Shown: in pieces, positions 1 through 8,817 of the stretch | Numbering within the stretch: position 1 is the first letter of the stretch | How the letters are laid out: every line of letters starts with the position of its first letter | Origin: Cyanosarcina radialis HA8281-LM2 | GTDB taxonomy: Bacteria; Cyanobacteriota; Cyanobacteriia; Cyanobacteriales; CCAP-1448 | Direction: 5' to 3' | NCBI GenBank assembly: GCA_019359615.1 | Contig: JAHHHA010000003.1 | Location: 62,001-126,000, forward strand | Length of the DNA: 64,000 nucleotides | Notes under the pieces: generated by a model | Database searches by the model: none | Told to the model about the DNA's origin: nothing | The model's input: only the letters and a program-made list of their open reading frames with translations | Program-made: the position numbers and the translations under genes

Positions 1-370
1 GCTGTCCTGGTTTAACCAGATCCATGAATCATTCATTCCGGCAAAAGTTTGGTCGCAATGTCAACTGGCGCTAGCCGAGGGATTTACCAATGCCGTTCGT
101 CACGCCCACAAAGATTACTCAGCGGAAGTTCCAATTGAAATCGAAGTGACTATCTTGGCCGAATACCTGGAACTGCGAATTTGGGATCGAGGTTTGCCGC
201 TGGATTTGCCAACCAAGCTTCAGCAAATGCAAGAAAATACGAACGAGCGGGCTGAAGGGGGACGAGGATTAATAATTTTGTTTAAGATGGCCGATACTTT
301 GACCTATTCTCGTACAGAAGACGATCGCAATTGTTTGTTATTCGTCAAGCGGTTTGCCGAGGAGGAGTGA
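1..370 (+). CDS. ATP-binding anti-sigma-factor-like protein (HATPase_c_2), 5' truncated
   Basis: The frame is open from base 2 and ends at 370, so the gene begins before the window; the GTG at 146 is internal. The visible 122 residues carry a GHKL ATPase fold of the RsbW/SpoIIAB type: an N box (EGFTNAVRHAH), a G1 box (WDRGLPLDLP) and a G2 box (EGGRGLIILFKMAD). Stand-alone proteins of this family bind ATP and act as serine kinases or anti-sigma partners in partner-switching modules. No antagonist or phosphatase gene is visible downstream, so the pathway is unknown. It could also be the C-terminal domain of a larger phosphatase-kinase protein whose start is missing. Confidence 0.8.
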   Translation, partial: LSWFNQIHESFIPAKVWSQCQLALAEGFTNAVRHAHKDYSAEVPIEIEVTILAEYLELRIWDRGLPLDLPTKLQQMQENTNERAEGGRGLIILFKMADTLTYSRTEDDRNCLLFVKRFAEEE

Positions 371-460
371 GGGGGAAGAGGGCAGGGGAAGCAGGGGAAG
401 CAGGGGAAGCAGGGGAGAATTACTAACTCCGAACTCCTGACTTCTGACTTTTGACTTTAT
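371..460. repeat. short tandem repeats between the anti-sigma gene and glgC
   Basis: Directly after the stop codon lies a purine-rich array with a 9-base unit (GCAGGGGAA, about four copies, 382-416), followed by a block built on TGACTT-type heptamers (CTGACTTCTGACTTTTGACT, 437-456). Both resemble the STRR families of cyanobacteria, and related copies occur elsewhere in the window. Confidence 0.75.
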
Positions 461-534
461 TACCCCCTTGCCAACTGCCCCGTACAGTTCGACACTGGAT
501 TTGGGACTTCATAAGGCAGTTGAGAGGTTTTGTT

Positions 535-1824
535 GTGAAAAAAGTATTAGCTATTATTCTGGGAGGAGGGGCAGGCACGCGCCTTTATCCACTAACTAAG
601 CTGCGGGCCAAACCAGCGGTGCCATTGGCAGGTAAGTATCGACTGATCGATATCCCTGTGAGCAACTGCATTAATTCAGAGATTTTTAAAATTTACGTCT
701 TAACGCAATTCAACTCAGCATCTCTCAATCGCCACATCGCCCGTACCTACAACTTTACGGGGTTTAGCGACGGTTTTGTTGAGGTCCTAGCTGCCCAGCA
801 AACGCCAGAAAACCCCAATTGGTTTCAGGGAACTGCTGACGCTGTGCGCCAATATATCTGGCTGTTGCAAGAGTGGGATGTAGATGAGTTTGTGATTCTC
901 TCTGGAGATCACCTTTATCGGATGGACTATCGTTTATTCGTCCAACGCCATCGGGAAACTAATGCCGATATTACCCTTTCTGTAGTGCCGATCGATGCCA
1001 AACGAGCTTCAGATTTTGGTTTGATGAAGATCGATGCTTCCGGGCGAGTAGTTGACTTCAGCGAGAAGCCTAAAGGAGAAGCACTGGCTCAGATGCAAGT
1101 CGATACCACTGCTTTGGGACTGACTCCAGAACAGGCAAAGCAAAGTCCTTACATTGCTTCCATGGGGATTTACGTCTTCAAAAAAGAGGCGCTAATCGAA
1201 CTGTTGAGGGAATATCGAGATCAGACCGACTTTGGCAAAGAGATCATCCCCGCTGCTGCTCCCAAATTTAACGTTCAGGCTTTCTTGTTTGACGGCTACT
1301 GGGAAGATATCGGGACGATGGAATCTTTTTATGAAGCTAACTTGGCTCTGACGCGCCAACCCCAACCACCATTTAGCTTCTACGACGAGAACGCACCGAT
1401 TTACACCCGTTCTCGTTATTTGCCCCCCAGCAAGCTGCTCGACTGTCAGGTGACAGAATCGATGATCGGAGAAGGTTGCATTCTGAAAAATTGTCGCATC
1501 CATCATTCGGTTTTGGGAGTGCGATCGCGCGTTAATGCTGGCTGTACGATCGAAGACTCTCTGATCATGGGGTCAGACTTCTACGAGCCTTTTGCCGAAA
1601 GACAATCTAATTGCGATGTCGGTAAAATCTGCTTGGGCATTGGCGAAAATACGATCGTTCGTCGCGCCATCATCGACAAAAATGCTCGCATTGGTTGCAA
1701 TGTCAAGATTCTCAATAAAGATCGGATTGAAGAGGCCGAACGGGAAAGCCAAGGTTTTTACATCCGTAATGGCATCGTCGTGGTGCTGAAAAATGCCACG
1801 ATCCCAGACGAAACAGTGATTTAA
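535..1824 (+). CDS. glgC: glucose-1-phosphate adenylyltransferase (ADP-glucose pyrophosphorylase)
   Basis: Makes ADP-glucose and PPi from glucose-1-phosphate and ATP, the committed step of glycogen synthesis; in cyanobacteria it is activated by 3-phosphoglycerate and inhibited by phosphate. The N-terminal nucleotidyltransferase domain has the [19 protein letters not shown] signature, and the sugar-phosphate region reads [13 protein letters not shown]. The C-terminal third is a left-handed beta-helix with hexapeptide-like repeats. GTG 535 is chosen over the upstream TTG at 451: it gives the family's usual [11 protein letters not shown] start and 429 residues, and a GAGAGG ribosome site (522-527) lies 7 bases before it. 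A hairpin follows the stop. Confidence 0.96.
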   Translation: MKKVLAIILGGGAGTRLYPLTKLRAKPAVPLAGKYRLIDIPVSNCINSEIFKIYVLTQFNSASLNRHIARTYNFTGFSDGFVEVLAAQQTPENPNWFQGTADAVRQYIWLLQEWDVDEFVILSGDHLYRMDYRLFVQRHRETNADITLSVVPIDAKRASDFGLMKIDASGRVVDFSEKPKGEALAQMQVDTTALGLTPEQAKQSPYIASMGIYVFKKEALIELLREYRDQTDFGKEIIPAAAPKFNVQAFLFDGYWEDIGTMESFYEANLALTRQPQPPFSFYDENAPIYTRSRYLPPSKLLDCQVTESMIGEGCILKNCRIHHSVLGVRSRVNAGCTIEDSLIMGSDFYEPFAERQSNCDVGKICLGIGENTIVRRAIIDKNARIGCNVKILNKDRIEEAERESQGFYIRNGIVVVLKNATIPDETVI

Positions 1825-1832
1825 ACCAGAGT

Positions 1833-1866
1833 TGTAAAGGCGCGAGATCTCGCGTCTTTCTTTACA
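1833..1866 (+). terminator. stem-loop downstream of glgC
   Basis: An inverted repeat with outer arms TGTAAAG (1833-1839) and CTTTACA (1860-1866) surrounds a GC-rich palindromic core CGCGAGATCTCGCG (1841-1854). It lies 9 bases after the glgC stop. The same core occurs at 18990-19009, so this is a dispersed palindrome that probably also works as a transcription end. There is no strong T-run. Confidence 0.5.
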
Positions 1867-1988
1867 GAAAAGAACGGGAGCGTGAAAGCCCACTCTCTTC
1901 ATACCATTTGGGTACGGGCGCAATGCATTGCGCCCGTACGCAGGTATGCGAGCAAAACGGTATCAGAGGTTGGTTAAGCGGATTTAGT

Positions 1989-3203
1989 ATGAGAGCCGAA
2001 AATTCTCTAGAATTTCGCTTATTGCTTAACTGGATTCAATCCAGTAGGCATCGCTCTATAGGTGAGAAAGTTGAAGCTATCCTGGGTTCTAGGGCATTAG
2101 ATTGGGAGCGATTGGCAAAAATTGCTCGAAAACAAGGGATTACAACCTTGGTATATTACAGTCTTAGGCAGACGAGCAATCGCTTTATTTCCTCTGAAAT
2201 TGTCGATCGATTGCACCACGCCGCCCAAAATATTGCAACCTGCAATCTCTTGCACCTGCAAGAACTCCTGCGCCTCTTAACTTTACTGGAAAGCCAAGAT
2301 ATTGCCGTAATTCCGATTAAGGGTGCAACTTTAGCCGCGATCGTTTATGGCGATCTGGCAGTGCGGCAATTCAGCGATTTAGATTTGCTAGTGCGGCGAG
2401 CAGATTTCCTCAAAGCTAAAGAGATACTCGAAAAAGAAGGTTACTCTCCGGTAACTCCTCCGGTGTGCCTGCGTGCCTCCCAGGAGAAAGCGGACATACC
2501 CCGCAATGGAGAATGTACCCTGTTTCACCCAGAACGTCAGATTTATCTCGATCTGCATTGGCGCTTGTTGGCAGGTATGCAATTCGCCCTACCCAAAATT
2601 GCCGAAGAGCGTTGGGATTGCTGGCAACGCCGACAACCGATCGCTTTGGCAGGAAAAACCGTTAACACCCTCGGTTGGGAAGATCTGCTGCTGTACCTTT
2701 GTTTTCACGGTGCTAAAGATTTGTGGTGGCAATTGAAATGGATCGCTGACATCGCCGAGTTAGTTAGCGTTGCGCCGATCGATTGGGAATGCCTGATGGA
2801 GAGATCGCGATCGCTTGGATGTCACCGCATGGTACTGCTGGGACTGTTTCTCGCTGGCAATTTGCTGGGAGCGACTTACCCGCTGGAGATTGAAGCTGCG
2901 ATTGAAAGCGATCGCCTATTGATTTTTTTCGCTAACCAAGTCGATCGCTGGATGGGTCAAGAACGAGATCCTTGGGAACAAAATGTTAGCTGGTTGGCAG
3001 TTTTTCGGTGGCAATTTCTGTTGCTAGATAGATGGAGCGATCGCTGGCGGTACTGTTGGGCGTACCTGCAAAGTTTTGTCCGTCCAACTGTTACCGATCT
3101 GAAGTTTATCTCCCTACCCCAAAGGTTGTACTTTCTCTATTTTTTCATTCGCCCGTTGAGAATAGTTGGCAAACTAGTAGTGCGATCGGAAGGCTCGCGA
3201 TAG
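1989..3203 (+). CDS. nucleotidyltransferase family protein (NTP_transf_5-like)
   Basis: A 404-residue protein of the uncharacterised nucleotidyltransferase family (pol-beta-like fold). The catalytic-type segment is IPIKGATLAAIVYGDLAVRQFSDLDLLVRR: a KG motif followed by an SDxDLL acidic pair. The C-terminal half is helical and Trp-rich, as usual in the family. ATG 1989 is preferred to 1908 because the first 27 codons of the longer frame have no family character. In other bacteria this family accompanies PqqD and HprK-like kinases in paeninodin-type lasso peptide loci, and such genes are present here at 12.9-14.1 kb. Whether this one works with them, and on what substrate, is not shown. Confidence 0.8.
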   Translation: MRAENSLEFRLLLNWIQSSRHRSIGEKVEAILGSRALDWERLAKIARKQGITTLVYYSLRQTSNRFISSEIVDRLHHAAQNIATCNLLHLQELLRLLTLLESQDIAVIPIKGATLAAIVYGDLAVRQFSDLDLLVRRADFLKAKEILEKEGYSPVTPPVCLRASQEKADIPRNGECTLFHPERQIYLDLHWRLLAGMQFALPKIAEERWDCWQRRQPIALAGKTVNTLGWEDLLLYLCFHGAKDLWWQLKWIADIAELVSVAPIDWECLMERSRSLGCHRMVLLGLFLAGNLLGATYPLEIEAAIESDRLLIFFANQVDRWMGQERDPWEQNVSWLAVFRWQFLLLDRWSDRWRYCWAYLQSFVRPTVTDLKFISLPQRLYFLYFFIRPLRIVGKLVVRSEGSR

Positions 3204-3386
3204 TTATGTAGCAGATATTTAGTCAAATGATATTAGGGGCAAAGCATTGAAACGATGTCTGTAGATTTCACCTGACTCTGCCGCTCGAAAAGTAGTAAAA
3301 AATATGAAAGTATGATTGAATCTTACTAATACTAGCGATCGCCAATCTAGTTTGCCTATAGCGTTTTATCAAAAGCTGATTCAGTA

Positions 3387-4733
3387 ATGGACGTAACAGC
3401 AGCGCTTTGTACTCTCGATCGATCGATCTTTGCCAAAACTGGCAGGCACTTAAGCTCGTTGCAATCCGCTATTTTTTATGGTGCGTGGTTAGGTCAGAAA
3501 TATCATGACATTGCTGAAGCCTATCATTGCTCCGATGCTCACATCAAAGTGGTGGGAGCGGAACTTTGGGAACTGATCTCTGAGGTTTTAGAGGAACCCG
3601 TCAGCAAAAAGACATTTCGCGTGGCCTTGGAACGTTGGGAAAACTCTCTGATGTCAGCGGAAGAGACGGCTATCACCCCATCCTCTTTGTCTTTGCCTGC
3701 TGCTCGTGTCGCTTCAGCCAAATCTGATTGGCAGTTTCCAGAAGGACAGGTCAAACTGGATTCGCGGTTTTATATCGATCGCCCTCCGATTGAAGCCCGC
3801 TGCTATCAAGCAGTTTTGCAACCGGGCGCTCTACTTTGTATCAAAGCCCCCCGGCAGATGGGCAAAACGTCTCTGCTGGCCCGCATTTTGCACCATGCCC
3901 GACAACAAGATCTGCGGACGGTGGTTCTGGACTTGCAACAGGTAGATAGCAAAACATTTCAAGACCTCGATCGCTTTTTGCAATGGTTTTGTGCCATGGT
4001 GACGCGCGGGCTGGAACTGCCGTTGAAGTTGGCCGACTATTGGGACGAACTCTTTGGCAGTAAAATCTGTTGCAAAGATTATTTTGCCAGTTACCTCCTG
4101 CCTCAACTGAAGCAACCGCTAGTGCTGGCATTAGATGAAGTCGATGAGGTGTTTCAATATCCTGAAATTGCCGATAGCTTTTTCGCCCTGTTGCGCGGTT
4201 GGCATGAAGAGGCCAAAAACAGCGAGCTATGGCAGAACCTGCGGTTAGTGTTGGCACATTCGACAGCAGGCTATATTCCGCTCAACATCAACCAATCGCC
4301 ATTTAATGTGGGATTGCCGATCGAGTTGCCGGAATTTAATGCCGAACAGATCGGAGCCTTAGCTCGTTGTTACGGATTGGATTGGCAAGCAACTGAGATC
4401 GAGCGGCTAACGAGCATGGTGGGAGGGCATCCCTATCTGGTTCAGGTGGCGCTATATCACATGGCCCGCGATCGAATGCCGCTTTCGGCTTTTCTACGTC
4501 TAGCGCCTACCGAATCGAGTCCCTATGCCAATCATCTGCGGCGACATCTGTTGACGTTACAGCAACAGCCGCAGCTAGCATCTGTGGTGGAAAAATTGGC
4601 GGCTGGGGGCGAGCCAGACTTAACATCTTTGGATATTTTTCTACTCGATCGAATGGGGTCGATCCAGTTACGGGACGATCGGGTGAGGTTGCGCTGCGAA
4701 CTTTACCGACAGTATTTTAGGAATGTACATTAG
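3387..4733 (+). CDS. AAA-like (AAA_35) ATPase with N-terminal HTH-like region
   Basis: A 448-residue protein. Residues 1-85 form a helical region resembling the HTH found at the N-terminus of many cyanobacterial AAA_35/vWA-MoxR-associated proteins. Residues 118-430 are an AAA-like STAND NTPase: Walker A APRQMGKTS (154-162), Walker B LVLALDEVDEVF (near 245-256), then the family's HPYLVQVALY segment. No effector or sensor domain follows. It converges with the WD40 gene at 4891, whose ATPase domain carries the same RQMGK Walker A, so the two may derive from one family and act together; that is inference. Function is unknown, and regulation or defence-like signalling is plausible. Confidence 0.75.
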   Translation: MDVTAALCTLDRSIFAKTGRHLSSLQSAIFYGAWLGQKYHDIAEAYHCSDAHIKVVGAELWELISEVLEEPVSKKTFRVALERWENSLMSAEETAITPSSLSLPAARVASAKSDWQFPEGQVKLDSRFYIDRPPIEARCYQAVLQPGALLCIKAPRQMGKTSLLARILHHARQQDLRTVVLDLQQVDSKTFQDLDRFLQWFCAMVTRGLELPLKLADYWDELFGSKICCKDYFASYLLPQLKQPLVLALDEVDEVFQYPEIADSFFALLRGWHEEAKNSELWQNLRLVLAHSTAGYIPLNINQSPFNVGLPIELPEFNAEQIGALARCYGLDWQATEIERLTSMVGGHPYLVQVALYHMARDRMPLSAFLRLAPTESSPYANHLRRHLLTLQQQPQLASVVEKLAAGGEPDLTSLDIFLLDRMGSIQLRDDRVRLRCELYRQYFRNVH

Positions 4734-4760
4734 ATTAATCCGTCGATCGTACTCCACTTT

Positions 4761-4820
4761 GCCCTCACCCCGCCCTGACGGGCACCCCTCTCCCTTGGGA
4801 GAGGGGACGGGGGTGAGGGC
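4761..4820. repeat. dispersed long palindrome (GCCCTCACCCC...GGGTGAGGGC)
   Basis: A 60-base inverted repeat between two convergent genes. The outer arms are GCCCTCACCCC and GGGTGAGGGC, and the inner palindrome is CCCTCTCCCTTGGGAGAGGG. Relatives of the inner part occur near 17090, 27095, 52130 and 61385. In this position it could act as a bidirectional terminator. Confidence 0.7.
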
Positions 4821-4843
4821 TGGATTCGATCTCACATATGGCT

Positions 4844-4870
4844 GTTGGGTTTCACTGCGTTCAACCCAAC
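4844..4870. repeat. 27-base dispersed palindrome, GTTGGGTT...AACCCAAC
   Basis: Arms GTTGGGTT (4844-4851) and AACCCAAC (4863-4870) enclose an 11-base centre. The whole 27-mer is identical to the reverse complement of 43610-43636. Close variants lie at 51291-51317 and 58738-58764. Confidence 0.75.
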
Positions 4871-4890
4871 CTACCTGTCGATCGATGTTA

Positions 4891-7800
4891 TTATTCCGAA
4901 CCAAATCCGTCGCAGAGGTGGCGATCGCTTTCCTTTAAAGCTTTATTGGTACGTAAATAATCTCTTATCCAATCGCAGCCATATTGCGTCAGTCGATCGA
5001 TATCCAAAACGCGATCGAGATCCCAAACGATCGCCGTTTTATCCCAACTGGACGAAGCTAGCTGCTTGCCATCTGGACTGAAGGTTACATGGTCTACCAC
5101 ATCACTGTGGGCCTCAAGTGCGACTAGCAATGTTCCATCTAGCCGCCAAAGTCTCACCGTTTTGTCTCGACTGGCTGAAGCTAGCAACTGCCCGTTCGGG
5201 CTAAAGGCCACGCTATAAACTTTATCTAGATGTCCTGCAAACGTCCGCAGGAGTTTGCCGTCTAACGTCCAGAGTTTGAGGGTGCGATCGTGACTGGCTG
5301 AGGACACAAATCGCCCATCCGGACTAAACGCGATCGCCTGCACCTCAGCTTTATGTCCTCTCAGAGTACGAATTAAACGACCGTCGCCCGTCCAGAGCTT
5401 GACGGTATTATCCCAGCCCGCTGTCGCTATGACTCGTCCGTCGGGACTGAATCGCACGTCGGTTACTGCCGCCGTATGCCCTTTCAGGGTAGAGATCGCA
5501 GTGCCATCGAGATGCCAGAGTTTGGCGGTGTTGTCTAAACTAGTCGAAGTGATCGTTTGCCCGTCGGGACTAAATGCCACTCCAAACACCTCCATTTCCG
5601 ATGAATTAGCAGCATTCGCCCCTAAAATTTTTACTACCGTTCCGTCCGATTGCCACAAGACGACGGTATTATCTCTCGTGCCAGTGACGATTAATTGCCC
5701 GTCGGGACTAATAGCAATGGAAAGTAGGGGACGATCTGCCTTAAAGGTCGATAGCAACTGCCCGCTCCGCGTCCAGCGTTTCACAGTCTGGTCTAAGCTG
5801 ACTGAAGCCACCGTTCGGCCGTCGGGAGCGAACGCAGTTTGTAACACCCAATGTTGATGTCCTTGGAGTTCGATCGAGAAGCGGTGGCGAAGCTGCCAGA
5901 GTTTGACGATATTATTCGAGCCGCTCGAAGCCAGCAAATGCCCGTCTGGACTGAATGCCACCCGCCAACCACTCCCTTGCTGGTTCAAGGTCGCTAGCGG
6001 CGTGCCATCGAGATGCCAAAGTTTAACGGTGTTATCGCCGCTAATTGAGGCAATTATTTGACCGTTCGGGCTAAACGCCACGCCCCAAACCTCGCTGCTG
6101 TGTCCTGACAGCGTTCGCACGAGTTGACCGTCTAACGTCCACAACTTCACCGTGCGATCTGCACTAGCAGAGGCGAGCAGGCGGCCGTCCGGGCTAAACG
6201 CCAGTCCCGGCACGTTCCCCCGATGTCCCTCAAAGGTATGGAGCAGGCGACCTTCGATCGACCAAAGCTGGATATTCTTCGTGGTGCCCAGCGCGATCGT
6301 CTCTCCATCGGGACTGAATGCTACGCTCCAAACTTCAGCCCCCAGAGCTAGACGGCGGAGCGGTTGCCCGTCGAGTCGCCACAGCCTCGCGCTTCCATCC
6401 CAACTGGCGGAAGCAATCGTTTGTCCGTTGGGGCTAAATGCGACATCGAAGATCTCAGCTTGATGCCCGTGGAGCGTGCGAATCGAACGCCCATCTGGCC
6501 GCCAAAGTCCGATCGTTTTGTCAGCACTGGCGGAAGCAATCGTTTGTCCGTCGGGGCTAAACGCGACATCGAAGATCTCAGCTTGATGCCCGTGGAGCGT
6601 GCGAATCGAGCGCCCATCTGTCCGCCAGAGTCGGATCGTTTTGTCGGCACTGGCAGAAGCAAGAGTTTGTCCGTCGGGGCTAAACGCCACCCCATGGACA
6701 AACTCTTGATGCCCGGTGAGGCGGTTGGACTCGATCGTGCCGTAAACAGCCCGTCGCAGCACGGATTCGATTTGGCTGGCAATTTCCGCATCCCGGCCCC
6801 GAATCGCCAACCATTGCTGCCTGGCCCGAATGGCTTCAACCAAAGCATCTAAACGATTATCGGAGGCAAACAGAGCTTCAGCCGAGCGGGCGATCGCTTG
6901 AATTTCATTCATCTGGGCCTGGCGGTATTGCCCGAAGGCCACCCATCCCAAAGCCAAGCCGATCGCTAAAGCTAGACTAATAACGACTAGCAAAAATCTC
7001 TGCAATCTACTGACTTTTCGCTCTTGCACTAAGCGAGCGATCGCCTCTTTAGCGCGGGCTGCCTCCAAGATCTGCTGCTGTTTCTGCTGCTCTAACGTCT
7101 GCGAGGCGGTGAGAAATTGATAATCTCGATCGCTCAATTGTTTTCCCTCTGCCCAAGTCCGAGCATCTTTCAGGGCTTGTCCCTGCAATAGGCGCGATTC
7201 ATCAGAGCAATTTGAGTTCAGCCAGATGGTGAGGTTGGTGGCATAGGGACGTAAGTTACTAAGCTGCCGATCTACCCACTGGCGAGTAAATATATGCTGG
7301 TAAATGCGATTGCTAACTTTCAAGTAGCCTCGATCTTTGACTGCTAATCCAGAGAGCAATAACTCGATTTGGTCGCGACTTTCATCGACGGCAATAGGGG
7401 AATGCTTGTGAGGTGTTTGCCCTTTTGCTCCCTCGGTTGACTCTAAGACCTGCTGGTAAAGCCCCAATAATCGCCCTGCCCGTTCTTCCTTGTAGAGCAG
7501 GCGATGGGCGATGGTTTTTAAATGTTCCGGCCGATCCTGAAGCTCCCAATGTCTGACGATCCGGGACTGCACTAGGTTCTCGATCCAGATCGCTTCCCGA
7601 CCTTCGCTAATAATTCCATCCGCGCAAGCATCGAGTACCAACTGACAGAGCTTTTGGGTCAAAAAAGGTTGCCCGTCCGTCCACTCTAAAATCTGACCCA
7701 CGATCGCATCGGGACGGTTGACTTTTCCTTGCAAACCCACCATGAGCGGCAAGGCTTCCGCCAACCGAAACCCCGGCAGATCGATCTTACGTCCGATATT

Positions 7801-8412
7801 GAACGGCGTGCGGCTTTTGTCGGCGATTAAATCGCCTGGTGTTGTCACCCCCAACAAAGTAAAGGTAAGACGGCGGTAAATCGCTATATCCGATCGCTGG
7901 TTGTAGCAAGCTCGAATCAGGGCAAAAAAGTCGTCGAGCGGAAAATCTAATTCCAGGACGCTATCGATTTCATCGACAAAAATGACGATCGGGCGATCGA
8001 TTTCGGTCAGGAGAACTTCTGCCAAAAAGTTGCTGAAACGCTTGATGAGGGAAAGGTGAGCGCGATCGCGCCACCAAGCTCGTAAATCGACTTGGAGTTG
8101 AAAGCTGCTGACGATGTTTTGCAAAACCGAGGCATACCACTGTTCGGGGGTAATCTGTTGGCTGCCGATCGTCGTCAGATCGATAACGGCCGAGCGAATG
8201 CCTTTTGCTTGCAGGCGGTGCATGGTTTGCACTCGCAAGCTAGATTTGCCCATTTGTCTGGCATTCAACACATAGCAAAACTCTCCTCTTTGCAGAGCCG
8301 CAAATAACTCGTCATCTGCCTGTCGCTTGACATAACTGGGCGCACTGAAAGGCAGACTGCCACCAACTTGATAGCGATCGGGGTAATCTGGGCTGGCGAT
8401 CTTCAACACCAT
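4891..8412 (-). CDS. AAA-like ATPase fused to 14 WD40 repeats
   Basis: A 1173-residue STAND-type signalling protein. Residues 10-330 are an AAA_35 ATPase: YQVGGSLP lead-in, Walker A ARQMGKSS (51-58), Walker B IVIFVDEID (near 142-150). A coiled segment and one membrane helix (RFLLVVISLALAIGLALGW, near 480) follow. From about 560 there are 14 WD40 units (VAFSPDGQ...SASxDxTVKLW), enough for two seven-bladed propellers, and the tail CDWIRDYL...LCDG is common in cyanobacterial WD40-STAND proteins. ATG 8412 is taken rather than TTG 8433. The propellers probably sense a ligand and the ATPase oligomerises; the target is unknown. Blades 2 and 3 are nearly identical in DNA. Confidence 0.88.
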   Translation of the reverse strand: MVLKIASPDYPDRYQVGGSLPFSAPSYVKRQADDELFAALQRGEFCYVLNARQMGKSSLRVQTMHRLQAKGIRSAVIDLTTIGSQQITPEQWYASVLQNIVSSFQLQVDLRAWWRDRAHLSLIKRFSNFLAEVLLTEIDRPIVIFVDEIDSVLELDFPLDDFFALIRACYNQRSDIAIYRRLTFTLLGVTTPGDLIADKSRTPFNIGRKIDLPGFRLAEALPLMVGLQGKVNRPDAIVGQILEWTDGQPFLTQKLCQLVLDACADGIISEGREAIWIENLVQSRIVRHWELQDRPEHLKTIAHRLLYKEERAGRLLGLYQQVLESTEGAKGQTPHKHSPIAVDESRDQIELLLSGLAVKDRGYLKVSNRIYQHIFTRQWVDRQLSNLRPYATNLTIWLNSNCSDESRLLQGQALKDARTWAEGKQLSDRDYQFLTASQTLEQQKQQQILEAARAKEAIARLVQERKVSRLQRFLLVVISLALAIGLALGWVAFGQYRQAQMNEIQAIARSAEALFASDNRLDALVEAIRARQQWLAIRGRDAEIASQIESVLRRAVYGTIESNRLTGHQEFVHGVAFSPDGQTLASASADKTIRLWRTDGRSIRTLHGHQAEIFDVAFSPDGQTIASASADKTIGLWRPDGRSIRTLHGHQAEIFDVAFSPNGQTIASASWDGSARLWRLDGQPLRRLALGAEVWSVAFSPDGETIALGTTKNIQLWSIEGRLLHTFEGHRGNVPGLAFSPDGRLLASASADRTVKLWTLDGQLVRTLSGHSSEVWGVAFSPNGQIIASISGDNTVKLWHLDGTPLATLNQQGSGWRVAFSPDGHLLASSGSNNIVKLWQLRHRFSIELQGHQHWVLQTAFAPDGRTVASVSLDQTVKRWTRSGQLLSTFKADRPLLSIAISPDGQLIVTGTRDNTVVLWQSDGTVVKILGANAANSSEMEVFGVAFSPDGQTITSTSLDNTAKLWHLDGTAISTLKGHTAAVTDVRFSPDGRVIATAGWDNTVKLWTGDGRLIRTLRGHKAEVQAIAFSPDGRFVSSASHDRTLKLWTLDGKLLRTFAGHLDKVYSVAFSPNGQLLASASRDKTVRLWRLDGTLLVALEAHSDVVDHVTFSPDGKQLASSSWDKTAIVWDLDRVLDIDRLTQYGCDWIRDYLRTNKALKESDRHLCDGFGSE

Positions 8413-8433
8413 AGAGGGTCTAGGACAACGCAA

Positions 8434-8817
8434 TCCTAGTTTACCGCCAACGCAGGCATCTCCCTACTAAATCCTACTTTTTAGTTACTTCTAGCAAAAA
8501 AGTAGGCTGCTAGATGGAAAATTCTATACTTGCAAAACCAAAAGTCAATACTTTTTAAAACCATCTGGCATCTATTCTTTTTATAAAATGATCTCGTGCC
8601 CTACTTAAACTAATAGTTTTAAAACTTACGCATCAAGCGTAAAAATAACCAATTGGAAATTCGTAATAAATGCCTTCGGTACGCGGAGCGTGTCACTAGA
8701 TCGTCCGCCTTAATTACGCAATAAAAGAAGGTGCAGAGCCACTAACTTCAGTTATGGAAAACCAAGAAATGCTCGATATCAATAGTCAAAATTAATTAAC
8801 TAATTGAGGAGAAAGTC
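8434..8817. other. intergenic region before the ELWxxDGT gene
   Basis: About 380 bases, divergent between the WD40 gene and the secreted repeat protein. It is AT-rich in 8490-8660 and should hold promoters for both genes, but I see no convincing -35/-10 pair. A fragment near 8672-8695 (TTCGGTACGCGGAGCGTGTC) looks like a small dispersed cyanobacterial repeat. A ribosome site GAGGAGA (8806-8812) precedes the next ATG. Confidence 0.5.

Noticed and set aside
6152-6852. Long antisense frames inside the WD40 gene
   Set aside because: Mirror images of the WD40 repeats, with no independent start or family match.
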